Below are positions 6,710 through 14,972 of a stretch of 64,000 nt of DNA, piece by piece. The position numbers were made by a program, and so were the translations under genes. Below the pieces are notes generated by a model. That model worked only from the letters and a program-made list of their open reading frames with translations, had not been told where the DNA came from and did not search any database. Numbering within the stretch: the stretch's first letter is position 1; each line of letters begins with the position of its first letter. Source of the DNA: Bryobacterales bacterium (GTDB taxonomy: Bacteria > Acidobacteriota > Terriglobia > Bryobacterales > Bryobacteraceae). The stretch is from assembly GCA_020852175.1 (NCBI GenBank), contig JADZBH010000005.1, positions 1 to 64,000 on the forward strand, in the 5' to 3' direction.

Positions 6710-9532
6710 TTAGCTGCAGCCGCTGGTGCCGCCGCAGTTCTCGCATTTGAAGCAGGCGCCGTTGGGCACCATGATGGCGCCGCACTCGGCGCAGAGCGGG
6801 GCATCCGAACTGGTGTGCTCGAACGGGAGCGATTGCTGCGGTTCTGGTTCGGTTGGCTTCAGCATCGTTTCGCCGCCCACCTCCGTGGTCGCGTATTCCG
6901 GTCCGAGGAAGTAGGAGCCGAGCCAGCGGAAGATGTAATCCATGATCGACTTGGCGTAGGGAATCTGTTTGCTCCCGGTCCAACCGCTGGGTTCGAAGCG
7001 GACATGGCTGAACTTGTCCACATAGAACTTGAGAGGAACGCCGTACTGTAAACCAAAGCTGATGGCGGTGGCGAAGCTGTCCATGAGGCCGGAGATGGTG
7101 GAGCCTTCCTTCGCCATGCGGACAAAGAGTTCGCCCGGCATGCCGTCGTCGAAGAGACCTACCGTGATGTAGCCCTCGTGTCCGGCGATGGAAAACTTGT
7201 GCGTCACGGAGTTGCGCACCTCGGGGAGACGGCGGCGCATGGGCCTGTAGACGATCTTTTCGACGATGTGGCTGGTGATGGCGATGCCATCGCCCTTCTT
7301 CTCGCTCTTGCCCGTGCCTGTGCTCAGGGGCTGAACGCGTTTGGAGCCGTCGCGGTAGATGGCGACGGCTTTCAGGCCCAGGCGCCAGCTCTCCACGTAG
7401 GCTTCCAGGATGCCGTCGACGGTGGACTCTTCCGGCATGTTGATGGTTTTCGAGATCGCGCCGGAGAGGAACGGCTGGGCGGCGGCCATCATGCGGACGT
7501 GGCCCATGTGGTGTATGAAGCGCGTGCCGTTCTGGGGGCGCAGGCTGGTGTCGAAAACCGGAAGGTGTTCATCCTTGATGCCCGGAGCGGCTTCGATTGT
7601 ACCCGTGGCGTCGATGTGGGAGACGATTTTCTCCACCTGCCCGGCGTTGTAGCCCATCTTGAACAGGGCCGCCGGGACGGTGTTGTTGACAAGCTTGATG
7701 CCGCCGCCGCCGACAAGCCTTTTGAACTTGATGAGGGCAAGCTCGGGTTCGATGCCGGTGGTGTCGCAATCCATCATGAAACCGATGGTGCCCGTGGGAG
7801 CAAGGACCGTGGCCTGCGAGTTGCGATAACCGACGAGGCGGCCCTTTTCATAGGCGTCGTGCCAGCACTGGCGTGAGGCCTCGAAGATGGAGGAGGGCAA
7901 CTTGCGCGAGTCGATATTGGGGACCGAGTCGCGGTGCATGCGGATCACTTCCAGGAAGCTCGACTCGTTGGGAGCGTACTCGGGAAAGGGTCCGGTGCAC
8001 TCGGCGATGCGGGCGCTGGTCAGGTAAGACTGCCCGCTCATGACGGCGGTGAGACCAGCGGCCCAGGCACGGCCCTCGTCTGAGTCGTAGGCGATGCCCT
8101 GCGACATCAGGAGAGCCCCGAGATTGGCGTAGCCGAGCCCGAGGGGCCGGAAATTGCGTGAATTCTGAGCGATGCGGCCGGTGGGGTAGCTGGCGTTTTC
8201 GACGATGATCTCCATGGCCGTGATCATGGTGTCGATGGCATGGCGGTAAGCCTCGACGTTGAACTGGCCGTCGGGACCGACGAATCTCATCAGGTTGAAC
8301 GAAGCGAGGTTGCAGGCCGAATCGTCCAGGAACATGTACTCCGAACAGGGGTTGGAGGCGTTGATGCGGCCGCTGGCCTTGGAGGTGTGCCACCGGTTGA
8401 TGGTGGAGTCGAACTGCATGCCGGGGTCGCCACACTGCCAGGTGGCCTCGGCGATCTGCTTCATCAGATCACGGGCGCGGTAGCGCTTCACCGGGGCGCC
8501 GTTGCCGACGGACTTGGTCCACCAATCGGCGTCGCTCACCACGGCGTGCATGAATTCGTCGCTGACGCGGACGCTGTTGTTGGCATTCTGGAAGAAGACG
8601 CTCGAATACGCTTCGCCGTCGAGCGAGGAGTCATAGCCGCTGTCGATGAGCGTGTGGGCCTTCTTCTCTTCCTTGGCCTTGCACCAGATGAATTTCTCCA
8701 CGTCGGGGTGTTCGGCGTTGAGGATCACCATTTTGGCGGCACGGCGAGTCTTGCCGCCACTTTTGATCACACCGGCGAAGGCGTCGAACCCCTTCATGAA
8801 GCTGAGCGGTCCGGAGGCGCGGCCGCCGCCCGAAAGAATGGCGTCCTCCTCACGGAGAGCCGACAGATTGGTGCCGGTGCCGGAGCCATATTTGAACAAC
8901 ATGCCCTCGGTCTTGGCCAGTTCCAGGATGGATTCCAGCGAGTCCGAAACGGAGTTGATGAAGCAGGCCGAGCATTGAGGGCGATGCAGCCCCTCTTCCA
9001 CCCGGCGGGCCGTTTGCGTCTTTTCGTCGTGATACCAGCCATAACCGCGGGCTTCGCTTTTCACACCGACGTTGAACCAGACGGGCGAATTGAAGCAGGC
9101 CTTCTGGGTAAGCATGAGGTGGGCGAGTTCGTCGCGGAAATTCTCGCCGTCTTCCAGCGTGCGGAAATAACGGCCGGCAATGCCCCAATCGGCGATGGTG
9201 TCCACCACGCGGTGAACCAGTTGCGCAAGTGAGCGTTCCCGTTCGGGAGAGCCCATCTTCCCGTGGAAATACTTGCTGGCGACGATATTGGTGGCCGTCT
9301 GAGACCAGTCGGCCGGCATCTCGATATCGCGCTGCTCGAAAATGATGGCGCCCTTGTCGTTCCCGATGGTGGCGGTCCGCAACTCCCAGTTGATTTCGTC
9401 GTAGGGGTTTTTTCCGGCAGCCAATCCAGCCGTGAAATACCGGGGAAAAACAATTCCCGAGCGCTGCTCAACCGGCAAGGACCGTTTCAGTTCGCCCAGA
9501 CGCGAACCAAGGTCAACCGTCAACTGTCCCAT
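6710..9532 (-). CDS. nrdJ: Adenosylcobalamin-dependent ribonucleotide reductase (class II)
   Basis: 940 aa. It reduces ribonucleotides to deoxyribonucleotides using a thiyl radical made with adenosylcobalamin. Visible signatures are FNSPVWFNVG, the catalytic NPCSE motif within NPCSEYMFLDDSACNLAS, APTGTIGFMMDCDTTGIEP, and a Cys-rich tail CAECG...CFKCENCGGTSGCS. That tail probably binds zinc and carries the shuttle cysteines that re-reduce the active site. Length fits the TIGR02504-type NrdJ. The ATG at 9532 is preceded by GGAGG with 7 nt spacing; a GTG 24 nt upstream lacks such a site. The gene is monocistronic, with a terminator behind it and two NrdR-like boxes about 90 nt before the start. 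No cobalamin riboswitch is evident. Confidence 0.95.
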   Translation of the reverse strand: MGQLTVDLGSRLGELKRSLPVEQRSGIVFPRYFTAGLAAGKNPYDEINWELRTATIGNDKGAIIFEQRDIEMPADWSQTATNIVASKYFHGKMGSPERERSLAQLVHRVVDTIADWGIAGRYFRTLEDGENFRDELAHLMLTQKACFNSPVWFNVGVKSEARGYGWYHDEKTQTARRVEEGLHRPQCSACFINSVSDSLESILELAKTEGMLFKYGSGTGTNLSALREEDAILSGGGRASGPLSFMKGFDAFAGVIKSGGKTRRAAKMVILNAEHPDVEKFIWCKAKEEKKAHTLIDSGYDSSLDGEAYSSVFFQNANNSVRVSDEFMHAVVSDADWWTKSVGNGAPVKRYRARDLMKQIAEATWQCGDPGMQFDSTINRWHTSKASGRINASNPCSEYMFLDDSACNLASFNLMRFVGPDGQFNVEAYRHAIDTMITAMEIIVENASYPTGRIAQNSRNFRPLGLGYANLGALLMSQGIAYDSDEGRAWAAGLTAVMSGQSYLTSARIAECTGPFPEYAPNESSFLEVIRMHRDSVPNIDSRKLPSSIFEASRQCWHDAYEKGRLVGYRNSQATVLAPTGTIGFMMDCDTTGIEPELALIKFKRLVGGGGIKLVNNTVPAALFKMGYNAGQVEKIVSHIDATGTIEAAPGIKDEHLPVFDTSLRPQNGTRFIHHMGHVRMMAAAQPFLSGAISKTINMPEESTVDGILEAYVESWRLGLKAVAIYRDGSKRVQPLSTGTGKSEKKGDGIAITSHIVEKIVYRPMRRRLPEVRNSVTHKFSIAGHEGYITVGLFDDGMPGELFVRMAKEGSTISGLMDSFATAISFGLQYGVPLKFYVDKFSHVRFEPSGWTGSKQIPYAKSIMDYIFRWLGSYFLGPEYATTEVGGETMLKPTEPEPQQSLPFEHTSSDAPLCAECGAIMVPNGACFKCENCGGTSGCS

Positions 9533-9621
9533 AGCAAATCCTCCGTCGTCAGACACTTAGCCGATTCCCTTAGAAACCTCTGGAGTGTAGGTCGAGAAAT
9601 CGGTGGGCGCTTGCCAGTTTC

Positions 9622-9665
9622 CCCCTATAGATAGTGGGCTGTCAAGGAAAATATCTATATGTTGT
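9622..9665 (-). promoter_or_regulatory. Tandem NrdR-like boxes upstream of nrdJ
   Basis: CCCCTATAGATAGT (9622-9635) matches the NrdR consensus ACACWATATMTWGT at 11 of 14 positions. TATCTATATGTTGT (9652-9665) matches at 10 of 14. The two boxes are 30 bp apart start to start with a 16-bp spacer, close to the three-turn spacing known for NrdR operators. They lie 90-133 bp upstream of the nrdJ start. NrdR is an ATP-cone zinc-finger repressor of ribonucleotide reductase genes; nrdR itself is not in the window. Confidence 0.75.
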
Positions 9666-9809
9666 GCTATGGGTTACAGGCTCATGAAAACCGAAAACAA
9701 CACTTGTATTACACCGTCATGTATGCTGCCGCAGGGATTCCCGCCGCAAACAAAACAGAAATCAAATGTTTTGGCGATTTTCCGGCATGTCAGCGGATTC
9801 CGCCAGCCT

Positions 9810-10433
9810 TCAAGCCTGCGGTTCGGATGGCTGCACGGCTTGCGGCGGAGCCTTGGCCTGCTTGTCCTTATCCTTTTCCTTGGTGACCGGCGCCTGCTTC
9901 ACGGGACTGATGATGACGTGGGCATTGCGGCCTTCCTGCTTGGGCTGGCCTTCGACGGCGCCGATGCCCGCAAGGTCCCTGGCGAAGCGTTGCAGCAGCT
10001 TGTGGCCGAGATCGGTGTGAGCGATTTCGCGGCCGCGAAACTGGACAACAGCCTTCACACGGTTACCCTCTTTGAGGAAGCGGATGGCGTTATTTTTCTT
10101 GAAGTCGTAGTCGTGGTCGTCGGTGTTGGGGCGGAACTTCACCTCCTTCACCAGAATCACATGCTGCTTCTTGCGGGCGTCATGAGCCTTCTTCTTGGTC
10201 TCATACTGCCACTGGCCGTAATCCATCGCCTTGGCCACCGGCGGAACGGCGGTGGGCGATACGACAATCAGGTCGAGGCCCATCTCCTTGGCGCGTTTGA
10301 CGGCCTCGGGTGTAGGCAGAACGACCACTTCATCGTCCGGGAAGATGGCGCGCACCTCGGGAGCCCGGATGGCTTCGTTCACGTTTTCACGGATTCTTGG
10401 ACGGCGCGGAGGAAAATTTCTCGGTGGGTACAT
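9810..10433 (-). CDS. infC: Translation initiation factor IF-3
   Basis: 207 aa. The N-terminal domain contains VNEAIRAPEVRAIFPDD and PPVAKAMDYGQWQYE, followed by the ARKKQ linker and a C-terminal domain (EVKFRPNTDDHDYDFK, VQFRGREIAHTDLG). IF-3 binds the 30S subunit, keeps it apart from 50S and checks the start codon. The protein carries an extra tail of roughly 30 residues rich in Lys, Ala, Pro and Gln. The usual downstream rpmI and rplT are absent; the next features are nrdJ control elements. The usual Cys in PPVCK is Ala here. The start has no clear Shine-Dalgarno sequence. Confidence 0.93.
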   Translation of the reverse strand: MYPPRNFPPRRPRIRENVNEAIRAPEVRAIFPDDEVVVLPTPEAVKRAKEMGLDLIVVSPTAVPPVAKAMDYGQWQYETKKKAHDARKKQHVILVKEVKFRPNTDDHDYDFKKNNAIRFLKEGNRVKAVVQFRGREIAHTDLGHKLLQRFARDLAGIGAVEGQPKQEGRNAHVIISPVKQAPVTKEKDKDKQAKAPPQAVQPSEPQA

Positions 10434-10645
10434 TCGTTAGAAATGGAGGGTTGACGGCTGTTGCACACACAACGCCTGCCAGGGGGTGGTAGCAGTCCTG
10501 ACCCGCAAACGAAAACCGAAGCGCAGGTCGCCCCCCCGATAGACTAGAGGTAGCACTAGCATATCGTTGATCCTAGCAGATTTTGGAGTACTAGAACAGA
10601 ACCGGAGCAGAGCGGGGGCCGGAATCGGAGCAAGGCTAGGAGCAA
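10434..10645 (-). promoter_or_regulatory. infC upstream region with CTAG/AGTACTAG elements
   Basis: About 210 bp without a gene. It contains GAGTACTAGAACAG around 10586-10599 and two further CTAG-centred elements (about 10543 and 10555). The GTAC-TAGAAC core is shared with the region before the PEP-CTERM gene at 5837-5850. It probably holds the infC promoter and leader; the motif role is inference. Confidence 0.35.
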
Positions 10646-11677
10646 TCAGGCCTCCGCCAGGAGCAGATCGAGGCCTGCGGGCGTCTCGGCGGCGCAGGCG
10701 CGAGCCATTTGCGTGGTTTTGATAGAGCCGCGAACCAGGGCGCCCGGCTCCATCATGAGACGGCCGGCGCACGTCACCAGTACCGGAGATCCCTGGCGGA
10801 AACCGCGCACTCCCGAACGCAGGCGCAACGTGAGTTCGGCGCGCATGTCGCCTGCGAAATAAGAACCGGCCCCAAGTGTAAGATTGCCCTTGGCCGTGAG
10901 GTGTCCGTGAACCATCGATCCGGCGCCGATGGTGATATCGCCGCCCGCCTTGACATCGTCATCGAGCAGGCTGCCCGAGGCGCAACGGAAGGAACCTCGC
11001 ACCACCAGCTTGGTGCGGAGAAGCACGGGCGAGGTGAACTGGAGGCTGCCGTCGTAGAGCCATGTGTCGGCGCCGAGGGCGGTAAGCTTGGCGGGCTTGA
11101 ACCCGTAGGCCAGCCCACCTGCCAACTCCTCCGGGTGGGGATTTCTATGAGGCGGTTCCCAGGCCACCAGCTTCGTTCCGGCAACCTCCAGCGGGCTGGA
11201 AACCTGCAACGAGCCGGACACGATGCCCGGGGCGAACAGGGCCGCCGCGCCCGCGCCCTCGCCCAGTTGGATGGAAGTTCGAGAGGCCAGCGCACCCCCG
11301 ACGCTTACCCCGGGGCGCGCGTCCACGGCCCCCTCGGCGTCAGCCCAATCGCTCACCTGGGCGCCCGTTCCCAGCACCAGCCTCTGTCCGGCGGCGAGCG
11401 CCATCAGCCGGCTCTGCTTTCCGATTTCACATACCCCGCCGGCGAACACAGGACCGGAAAACGTGCACCGGGCGCCGCAGCGAAGGTCGCCGCGCACCAC
11501 CAGGACATCGCCCATCGTGAAGCCTTCGGGACAATCCAACTCATCGGCCACGACAATGCGCGAACGGCCCGTGGTGAACACGCGCACACGTTCTCCGGGG
11601 CGCGCCGCGGGCATCTGGCCGAGCCAGCGCGAGACCTGTTCGCGAAAAGGCAGACTGAAGTCGCAGGAGACTTCCAC
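10646..11677 (-). CDS. Bactofilin-like polymer-forming protein
   Basis: 343 aa with a repetitive right-handed beta-helix character. Short Gly-rich turns recur (VVRGDLRCGARCTFSGPVF, VVRGSFRCASGSLL, VKAGGDITIGAGSMVHGHLT, AKGNLTLGAGSYFAGDM), as in bactofilins and other polymer-forming cytoskeletal proteins. Such proteins assemble without nucleotide into filaments under the membrane and organise shape or envelope enzymes. At 343 aa it is longer than a classical bactofilin (under 200 aa) and seems to hold two repeat blocks. The start is a GTG. It is transcribed divergently from nfeD. A hexapeptide-repeat sugar or acyl transferase is the main alternative, but no catalytic motif is seen. Confidence 0.65.
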   Translation of the reverse strand: MEVSCDFSLPFREQVSRWLGQMPAARPGERVRVFTTGRSRIVVADELDCPEGFTMGDVLVVRGDLRCGARCTFSGPVFAGGVCEIGKQSRLMALAAGQRLVLGTGAQVSDWADAEGAVDARPGVSVGGALASRTSIQLGEGAGAAALFAPGIVSGSLQVSSPLEVAGTKLVAWEPPHRNPHPEELAGGLAYGFKPAKLTALGADTWLYDGSLQFTSPVLLRTKLVVRGSFRCASGSLLDDDVKAGGDITIGAGSMVHGHLTAKGNLTLGAGSYFAGDMRAELTLRLRSGVRGFRQGSPVLVTCAGRLMMEPGALVRGSIKTTQMARACAAETPAGLDLLLAEA

Positions 11678-11820
11678 GTGGAATGAATCGTCCCTCTGGA
11701 GCAGGAACTTTAGACCGGCGCGCCAGGCCCCTCGAACCTATGCACCGGTGATTTCGTACCGTACAATTGAAGCCTCGGGATGGCGGGCTGGTTGAGAGCC
11801 GCCGGATGGAGGATACGATC

Positions 11821-12264
11821 ATGGAGCCCATGACGGCCGCCTGGTGGATGTGGGTGCTGGCAGGCGTCATCCTGCTTGCCATCGAGATGCTGACGCCAGG
11901 GGGATTCTTCACCCTTTTCTTCGGTATCGGGGCGCTGGTGGTGGGCGTGTTGAGCCTGGCAGGCTGGCAACCCGGCGTGCCGGCGCAAGGTCTGGTGTTT
12001 CTGGCGGTGTCGATGGCCGCATTGCTGCTGTTTCGCAAGCCGCTGCTGGAATATTTCAAACATACTATGCCCCAGACGCAGGTGGATTCCCTGGTGGGCG
12101 AGACGGCGGTGGCCCTGGAGGAGATTCCTGCCGGGGGCGTGGGCAAGGCCGAGTTGCGGGGCTCCGCGTGGAGCGCACGCAACCTGGGGGATACGCCCAT
12201 TCAACTGAATCAAAGAGTGCGCGTGGAAGGCATCGACGGGCTGACGCTCGACGTGCGCGCCTGA
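11821..12264 (+). CDS. NfeD family membrane protein
   Basis: 147 aa. The N-terminal half has hydrophobic helices (WWMWVLAGVILLAIEMLTPG, FFTLFFGIGALVVGVLSLAG, a third near LVFLAVSMAALLLF). The C-terminal half is a soluble OB fold (VGETAVALEEIPAGGVGKAELRG ... VEGIDGLTLDVRA). This is the short NfeD form that partners with SPFH/stomatin proteins. The start at 11821 has GGAGG 8 nt upstream at 11808-11812; frames extending to 11806 or a TTG at 11767 are less likely. The SPFH gene follows 39 nt later, the classical NfeD-stomatin operon thought to maintain membrane microdomains or regulate membrane proteolysis. Confidence 0.9.
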   Translation: MEPMTAAWWMWVLAGVILLAIEMLTPGGFFTLFFGIGALVVGVLSLAGWQPGVPAQGLVFLAVSMAALLLFRKPLLEYFKHTMPQTQVDSLVGETAVALEEIPAGGVGKAELRGSAWSARNLGDTPIQLNQRVRVEGIDGLTLDVRA

Positions 12265-12303
12265 TAAGCTGATCGCTCACAACATCCAACGGAGGGACCT
12301 CAT

Positions 12304-13221
12304 ATGGAATCGGGCATTCTGGTTGTCGCCGCGCTGATCCTGCTGTTTGTAATCATCGTCGCCAAGACGGCCGTGGTGGTGCCGCAGCAGAACGCCTACG
12401 TCGTGGAGCGCCTGGGCCGCTATGCGGGCACGCTGGACCCTGGTTTTCACATCCTGGTGCCGTTCGTGGACGTGATCCGGTACAAACACGTGCTGAAAGA
12501 GATGGCCATGGACATTCCCGAGCAGATCTGTATCACGCGGGACAACGTTCAGGTGGGTGTGGACGGCGTGCTGTACCTGCGTGTGCTCAACCCCGAGCGG
12601 GCTTCGTACGGGATTTCAGACTACCGCTTCGCGATTTCTCAGTTGGCGCAGACAACGCTGCGTTCCGAAGTGGGCAAAATCGACCTGGACAAGACCTTCG
12701 AGGAACGCACCAACATCAACACGCAAGTGGTGACCGAGGTGGACAAAGCCACCGAACCGTGGGGCGTGAAGGTGATGCGCTATGAGATCAAGAACATCAC
12801 CCCGCCGCACGATGTGTTGAGCGCGATGGAGAAGCAGATGCGGGCCGAGCGCGAAAAACGGGCCGTGATTCTCACCTCGGAAGGCCAGCGCGACGCGGCG
12901 ATCAATAACGCCGAGGGCGAGAAACAAAAGGTGATCAAGGCTTCCGAGGCGCGGCGGCAGCAGCAGATCAACGAAGCCGAGGGCCAGGCGTCGGCGATCC
13001 GGGCCATCGCCAACGCCACGGCAGAAGGCATCCGGTCGGTCGCCTCGGCGATCCATGAACCGGGCGGCAGGGACGCCGTGCAGTTGCGCGTGGCCGAGCA
13101 GTACATTGGACAGTTCGGCAACCTGGCCAAGGCGGGCAACACGTTGATCGTGCCGACGAACCTGGCCGACATCAGCGGCGTCATCGCGACGGCGATGAAT
13201 GTGGTGAAGCAGCAGGGGTAG
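12304..13221 (+). CDS. SPFH domain / band 7 (paraslipin, QmcA-like) protein
   Basis: 305 aa. A single N-terminal helix (ILVVAALILLFVIIVA) anchors the protein. It is followed by the SPFH/band-7 domain (VVVPQQNAYVVERLGRYAGTLDPGFHIL, TRDNVQVGVDGVLYLRV) and an Ala/Glu-rich coiled coil (KQMRAEREKRAVILTSEGQR, ASEARRQQQINEAEGQASAI). These proteins oligomerise into rings or cages at the inner membrane and interact with NfeD and with the FtsH protease in other bacteria. The ATG is preceded by GGAGGG. It is the second gene of the NfeD operon and converges with the small basic gene behind it. Confidence 0.92.
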   Translation: MESGILVVAALILLFVIIVAKTAVVVPQQNAYVVERLGRYAGTLDPGFHILVPFVDVIRYKHVLKEMAMDIPEQICITRDNVQVGVDGVLYLRVLNPERASYGISDYRFAISQLAQTTLRSEVGKIDLDKTFEERTNINTQVVTEVDKATEPWGVKVMRYEIKNITPPHDVLSAMEKQMRAEREKRAVILTSEGQRDAAINNAEGEKQKVIKASEARRQQQINEAEGQASAIRAIANATAEGIRSVASAIHEPGGRDAVQLRVAEQYIGQFGNLAKAGNTLIVPTNLADISGVIATAMNVVKQQG

Positions 13222-13231
13222 GGCCCTGGCG

Positions 13232-13384
13232 CTACTCAGGCTCCCGCAGATCCTCACGCATTTCGTTGCGGGCGCCGCCACGCGGGGTGCGGCGGTCCTT
13301 CATCGCACCGGACTTCTGGTTCTTGGCCAGCGCGGCGGTGATGTTGCGCTTCCTGGGAACCGGACTGGGCTTCTTCTTGGCCAT
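13232..13384 (-). CDS. Small basic protein, 50 aa, coupled to the dCMP deaminase gene
   Basis: The frame from the ATG at 13384 encodes 50 residues, beginning MAKKKPSPVPRKRNI and ending REDLREPE. It is highly basic at the N-terminus, acidic at the end, and has no hydrophobic segment. It begins 5 nt after the dCMP deaminase stop, so translation is probably coupled. I do not recognise a family. The composition resembles small ribosome-, RNA- or DNA-binding proteins. The reading frame also runs backwards inside the deaminase gene, but only this short part makes sense as a gene. Confidence 0.55.
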   Translation of the reverse strand: MAKKKPSPVPRKRNITAALAKNQKSGAMKDRRTPRGGARNEMREDLREPE

Positions 13385-13389
13385 GACGA

Positions 13390-13848
13390 TCAGACGCGGC
13401 GTACCTTCACCCCCGCCTCCTGAAACAGCAGTTCCGAGTTGCCGAAGTGCTCGTCGTAATAGGCGCTGTTGTATTGCGCCATGCGCTTCTGGCTGACCAC
13501 CACTTCGCGGATACCGGCCTGGACGATGGCGCGGGCGCAATCCATGCAGGGCATGATTTCCACATAAATCGTGCAATGGTCGGTGGAGGTGCCGGAACGG
13601 GCGGCGTTGCAAATGGCATTGCGCTCGGCGTGCTCGATCCAAAGGTACTTGGTAGGGCGGACGGAACGCTCGGGGATGTCGTCGCGAATGCCCCGAGGGA
13701 AGGAGTTGTAGCCGGTGGAGCGAATTTCACGCGCCGGGCCGGCGATGACGCAGCCAATCTGCGTGTTGGGATCCTTGCTGCGGCGGGCGACCACGGCGCA
13801 GATGTTCAGATAGTATTCGTCCCAACCGGGAATTTCGTGGGGTTCCAA
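13390..13848 (-). CDS. comEB: dCMP deaminase / ComEB-type cytidine deaminase
   Basis: 152 aa. The zinc site is complete: HAE at residues 73-75 (His ligand plus catalytic Glu) and PCMDC with Cys101 and Cys104. KDPNTQIGCVI near the start and the GYNSFPRG stretch are typical of dCMP deaminases, which turn dCMP into dUMP for thymidylate synthesis. The start is a TTG at 13848, the only start that keeps the conserved N-terminus. A TATAAT lies 9 nt before it (13863-13858), so the leader must be only a few nucleotides long. The gene is followed closely by the 50-aa basic protein. Confidence 0.9.
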   Translation of the reverse strand: MEPHEIPGWDEYYLNICAVVARRSKDPNTQIGCVIAGPAREIRSTGYNSFPRGIRDDIPERSVRPTKYLWIEHAERNAICNAARSGTSTDHCTIYVEIMPCMDCARAIVQAGIREVVVSQKRMAQYNSAYYDEHFGNSELLFQEAGVKVRRV

Positions 13849-13857
13849 GGCAACACC

Positions 13858-13863
13858 ATTATA
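13858..13863 (-). promoter_or_regulatory. TATAAT -10 element of the dCMP deaminase gene
   Basis: A perfect TATAAT on the reverse strand ends 9 nt before the TTG start at 13848, implying a nearly leaderless transcript. No convincing -35 was found. Confidence 0.5.
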
Positions 13864-14010
13864 GGAGTGCGTGGAACGGGGCAGGACCGGGAATCACGCA
13901 CGAGACGGCGTTTTTTGAGCCGTGTTTTCAGGGGGATCGTTGCATCCGGCGGCGGCGGGCGGACGCGTGGGTCATAAGAATTGCTGCAGGAGGCGGGCGC
14001 GGAGCCGTCG

Positions 14011-14679
14011 ATGGCAGAGATGGAATATCCACAAATTGAGGTCAAGACGCACGAGTCGGACGCCGAGGCGCAGGCGGAGTTGCAGCGGAAGGTTCACGAG
14101 ATCATGGAAGCCGCCGGAAAGCGCGAAGGACCGGGAGCGGCGATCGCGGCGCGGGAAGAGTGCCGTCGGACGGTGGAGCATCTGCGCGAGTCGCACGGAC
14201 GGCTGACGCTGCGGGCGCGGGAGACGCAAGGAAAGGTGCGGGAGGCAACGGCGCGGTTGGACGAAATGTGGATCGCCGAGCCGGGAAAGCCGAAAGGCGT
14301 GGGCGAGGCAACCCGGGCGCTGGAGGATTTGGAACGGGAGTGCCGTTCGGTGTCGCGGGCCGCGTTGCGGATTGCCGAGCGGCGGCTGCCGCAAGCCGAG
14401 ATCGACCTGCTGTTTTGCGAAGCGGAGGCGAACTTCGCCATGTGCCTCGAGTTGCGGGAAATTGGCCAGGAGCGTTTCCGTAAGACCGCGGAGATGATGT
14501 CGGAAGCGGCCCTGCATGAGGGAGGCATCGCCTTCGACCCGTCGAACACGGTGTCCGGCCGGTTGTTTGCCCAGGCCGCCGAGCATGAACGCCGCGGCAA
14601 CGAGCACTTGCGCTGGGCCGACGAACGGAAGGTGGCCTTCGAGCGCCTGGCCCGGGAACTGGACCCAACCATTCAGTAA
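14011..14679 (+). CDS. Alpha-helical coiled-coil protein of unknown function
   Basis: 222 aa from the ATG at 14011. It is almost entirely charged and helical (AEAQAELQRKVHEIMEAAGK, RECRSVSRAALRIAERRLPQ). There is no signal peptide or membrane helix, and there are only three Cys residues. Heptad-like repeats suggest a coiled coil or helical bundle. No family is recognised. GGAG lies about 7 nt upstream of the chosen ATG; a TTG at 13981 would extend the frame by 10 residues. It is followed 32 nt later by another small helical protein, so the two may be partners. Confidence 0.6.
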   Translation: MAEMEYPQIEVKTHESDAEAQAELQRKVHEIMEAAGKREGPGAAIAAREECRRTVEHLRESHGRLTLRARETQGKVREATARLDEMWIAEPGKPKGVGEATRALEDLERECRSVSRAALRIAERRLPQAEIDLLFCEAEANFAMCLELREIGQERFRKTAEMMSEAALHEGGIAFDPSNTVSGRLFAQAAEHERRGNEHLRWADERKVAFERLARELDPTIQ

Positions 14680-14711
14680 AGACAACCATGGAAGAAAAGG
14701 GAGAAGGAAGC

Positions 14712-14906
14712 ATGGAATCCATCGAGGAGATGATTCGAGGCCTGGACGACCGGCAGTTGGAGGTTCTGGCCTCGGAAGCCGGCCGGGCGCTGCGCGAACG
14801 GAGCCGGAAAATCGACATCAACGAGATTACGGCCGAGCGGATGAGGGATCCTCACTTCGCCGCGGCCGTGCGCGCCGAAGTGGAGCGAACCCTGCGGGAA
14901 GGGTAG
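14712..14906 (+). CDS. Small helical protein, 64 aa
   Basis: 64 aa from the ATG at 14712 (72 aa if the ATG at 14688 is used). The sequence is amphipathic and helical (ESIEEMIRGLDDRQLEVLAS) with no Cys or membrane segment. GGGAG lies 8 nt before 14712, whereas 14688 has no ribosome binding site. It probably forms an operon with the coiled-coil gene upstream. No family is recognised. Confidence 0.5.
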   Translation: MESIEEMIRGLDDRQLEVLASEAGRALRERSRKIDINEITAERMRDPHFAAAVRAEVERTLREG

Positions 14907-14939
14907 CGAGCGAACTACCGGCCGCCGCGCGATGAGCGA

Positions 14940-14957
14940 GGGGCGGGTGGCCGCCCC
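14940..14957 (+). terminator. Possible terminator hairpin between convergent genes
   Basis: GGGGCGG (14940-14946) and CCGCCCC (14951-14957) form a perfect 7-bp stem with a 4-nt loop between two convergent genes. No T tract follows, so the role is uncertain. Confidence 0.35.
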
Positions 14958-14972
14958 CGTTCTCCTGCGCGC

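Noticed and set aside
8240-9232. 330-codon open frame opposite nrdJ
   Set aside because: nrdJ is unambiguous on the other strand.
9533-9809. Possible cobalamin riboswitch before nrdJ
   Set aside because: No B12-box consensus or suitable multi-stem layout was seen; the region is better explained by NrdR-like boxes and a promoter.
13891-13920. Hairpin-like stretch with a T6 run between the deaminase and coiled-coil genes
   Set aside because: The arms pair poorly and no transcript would end there in either direction.
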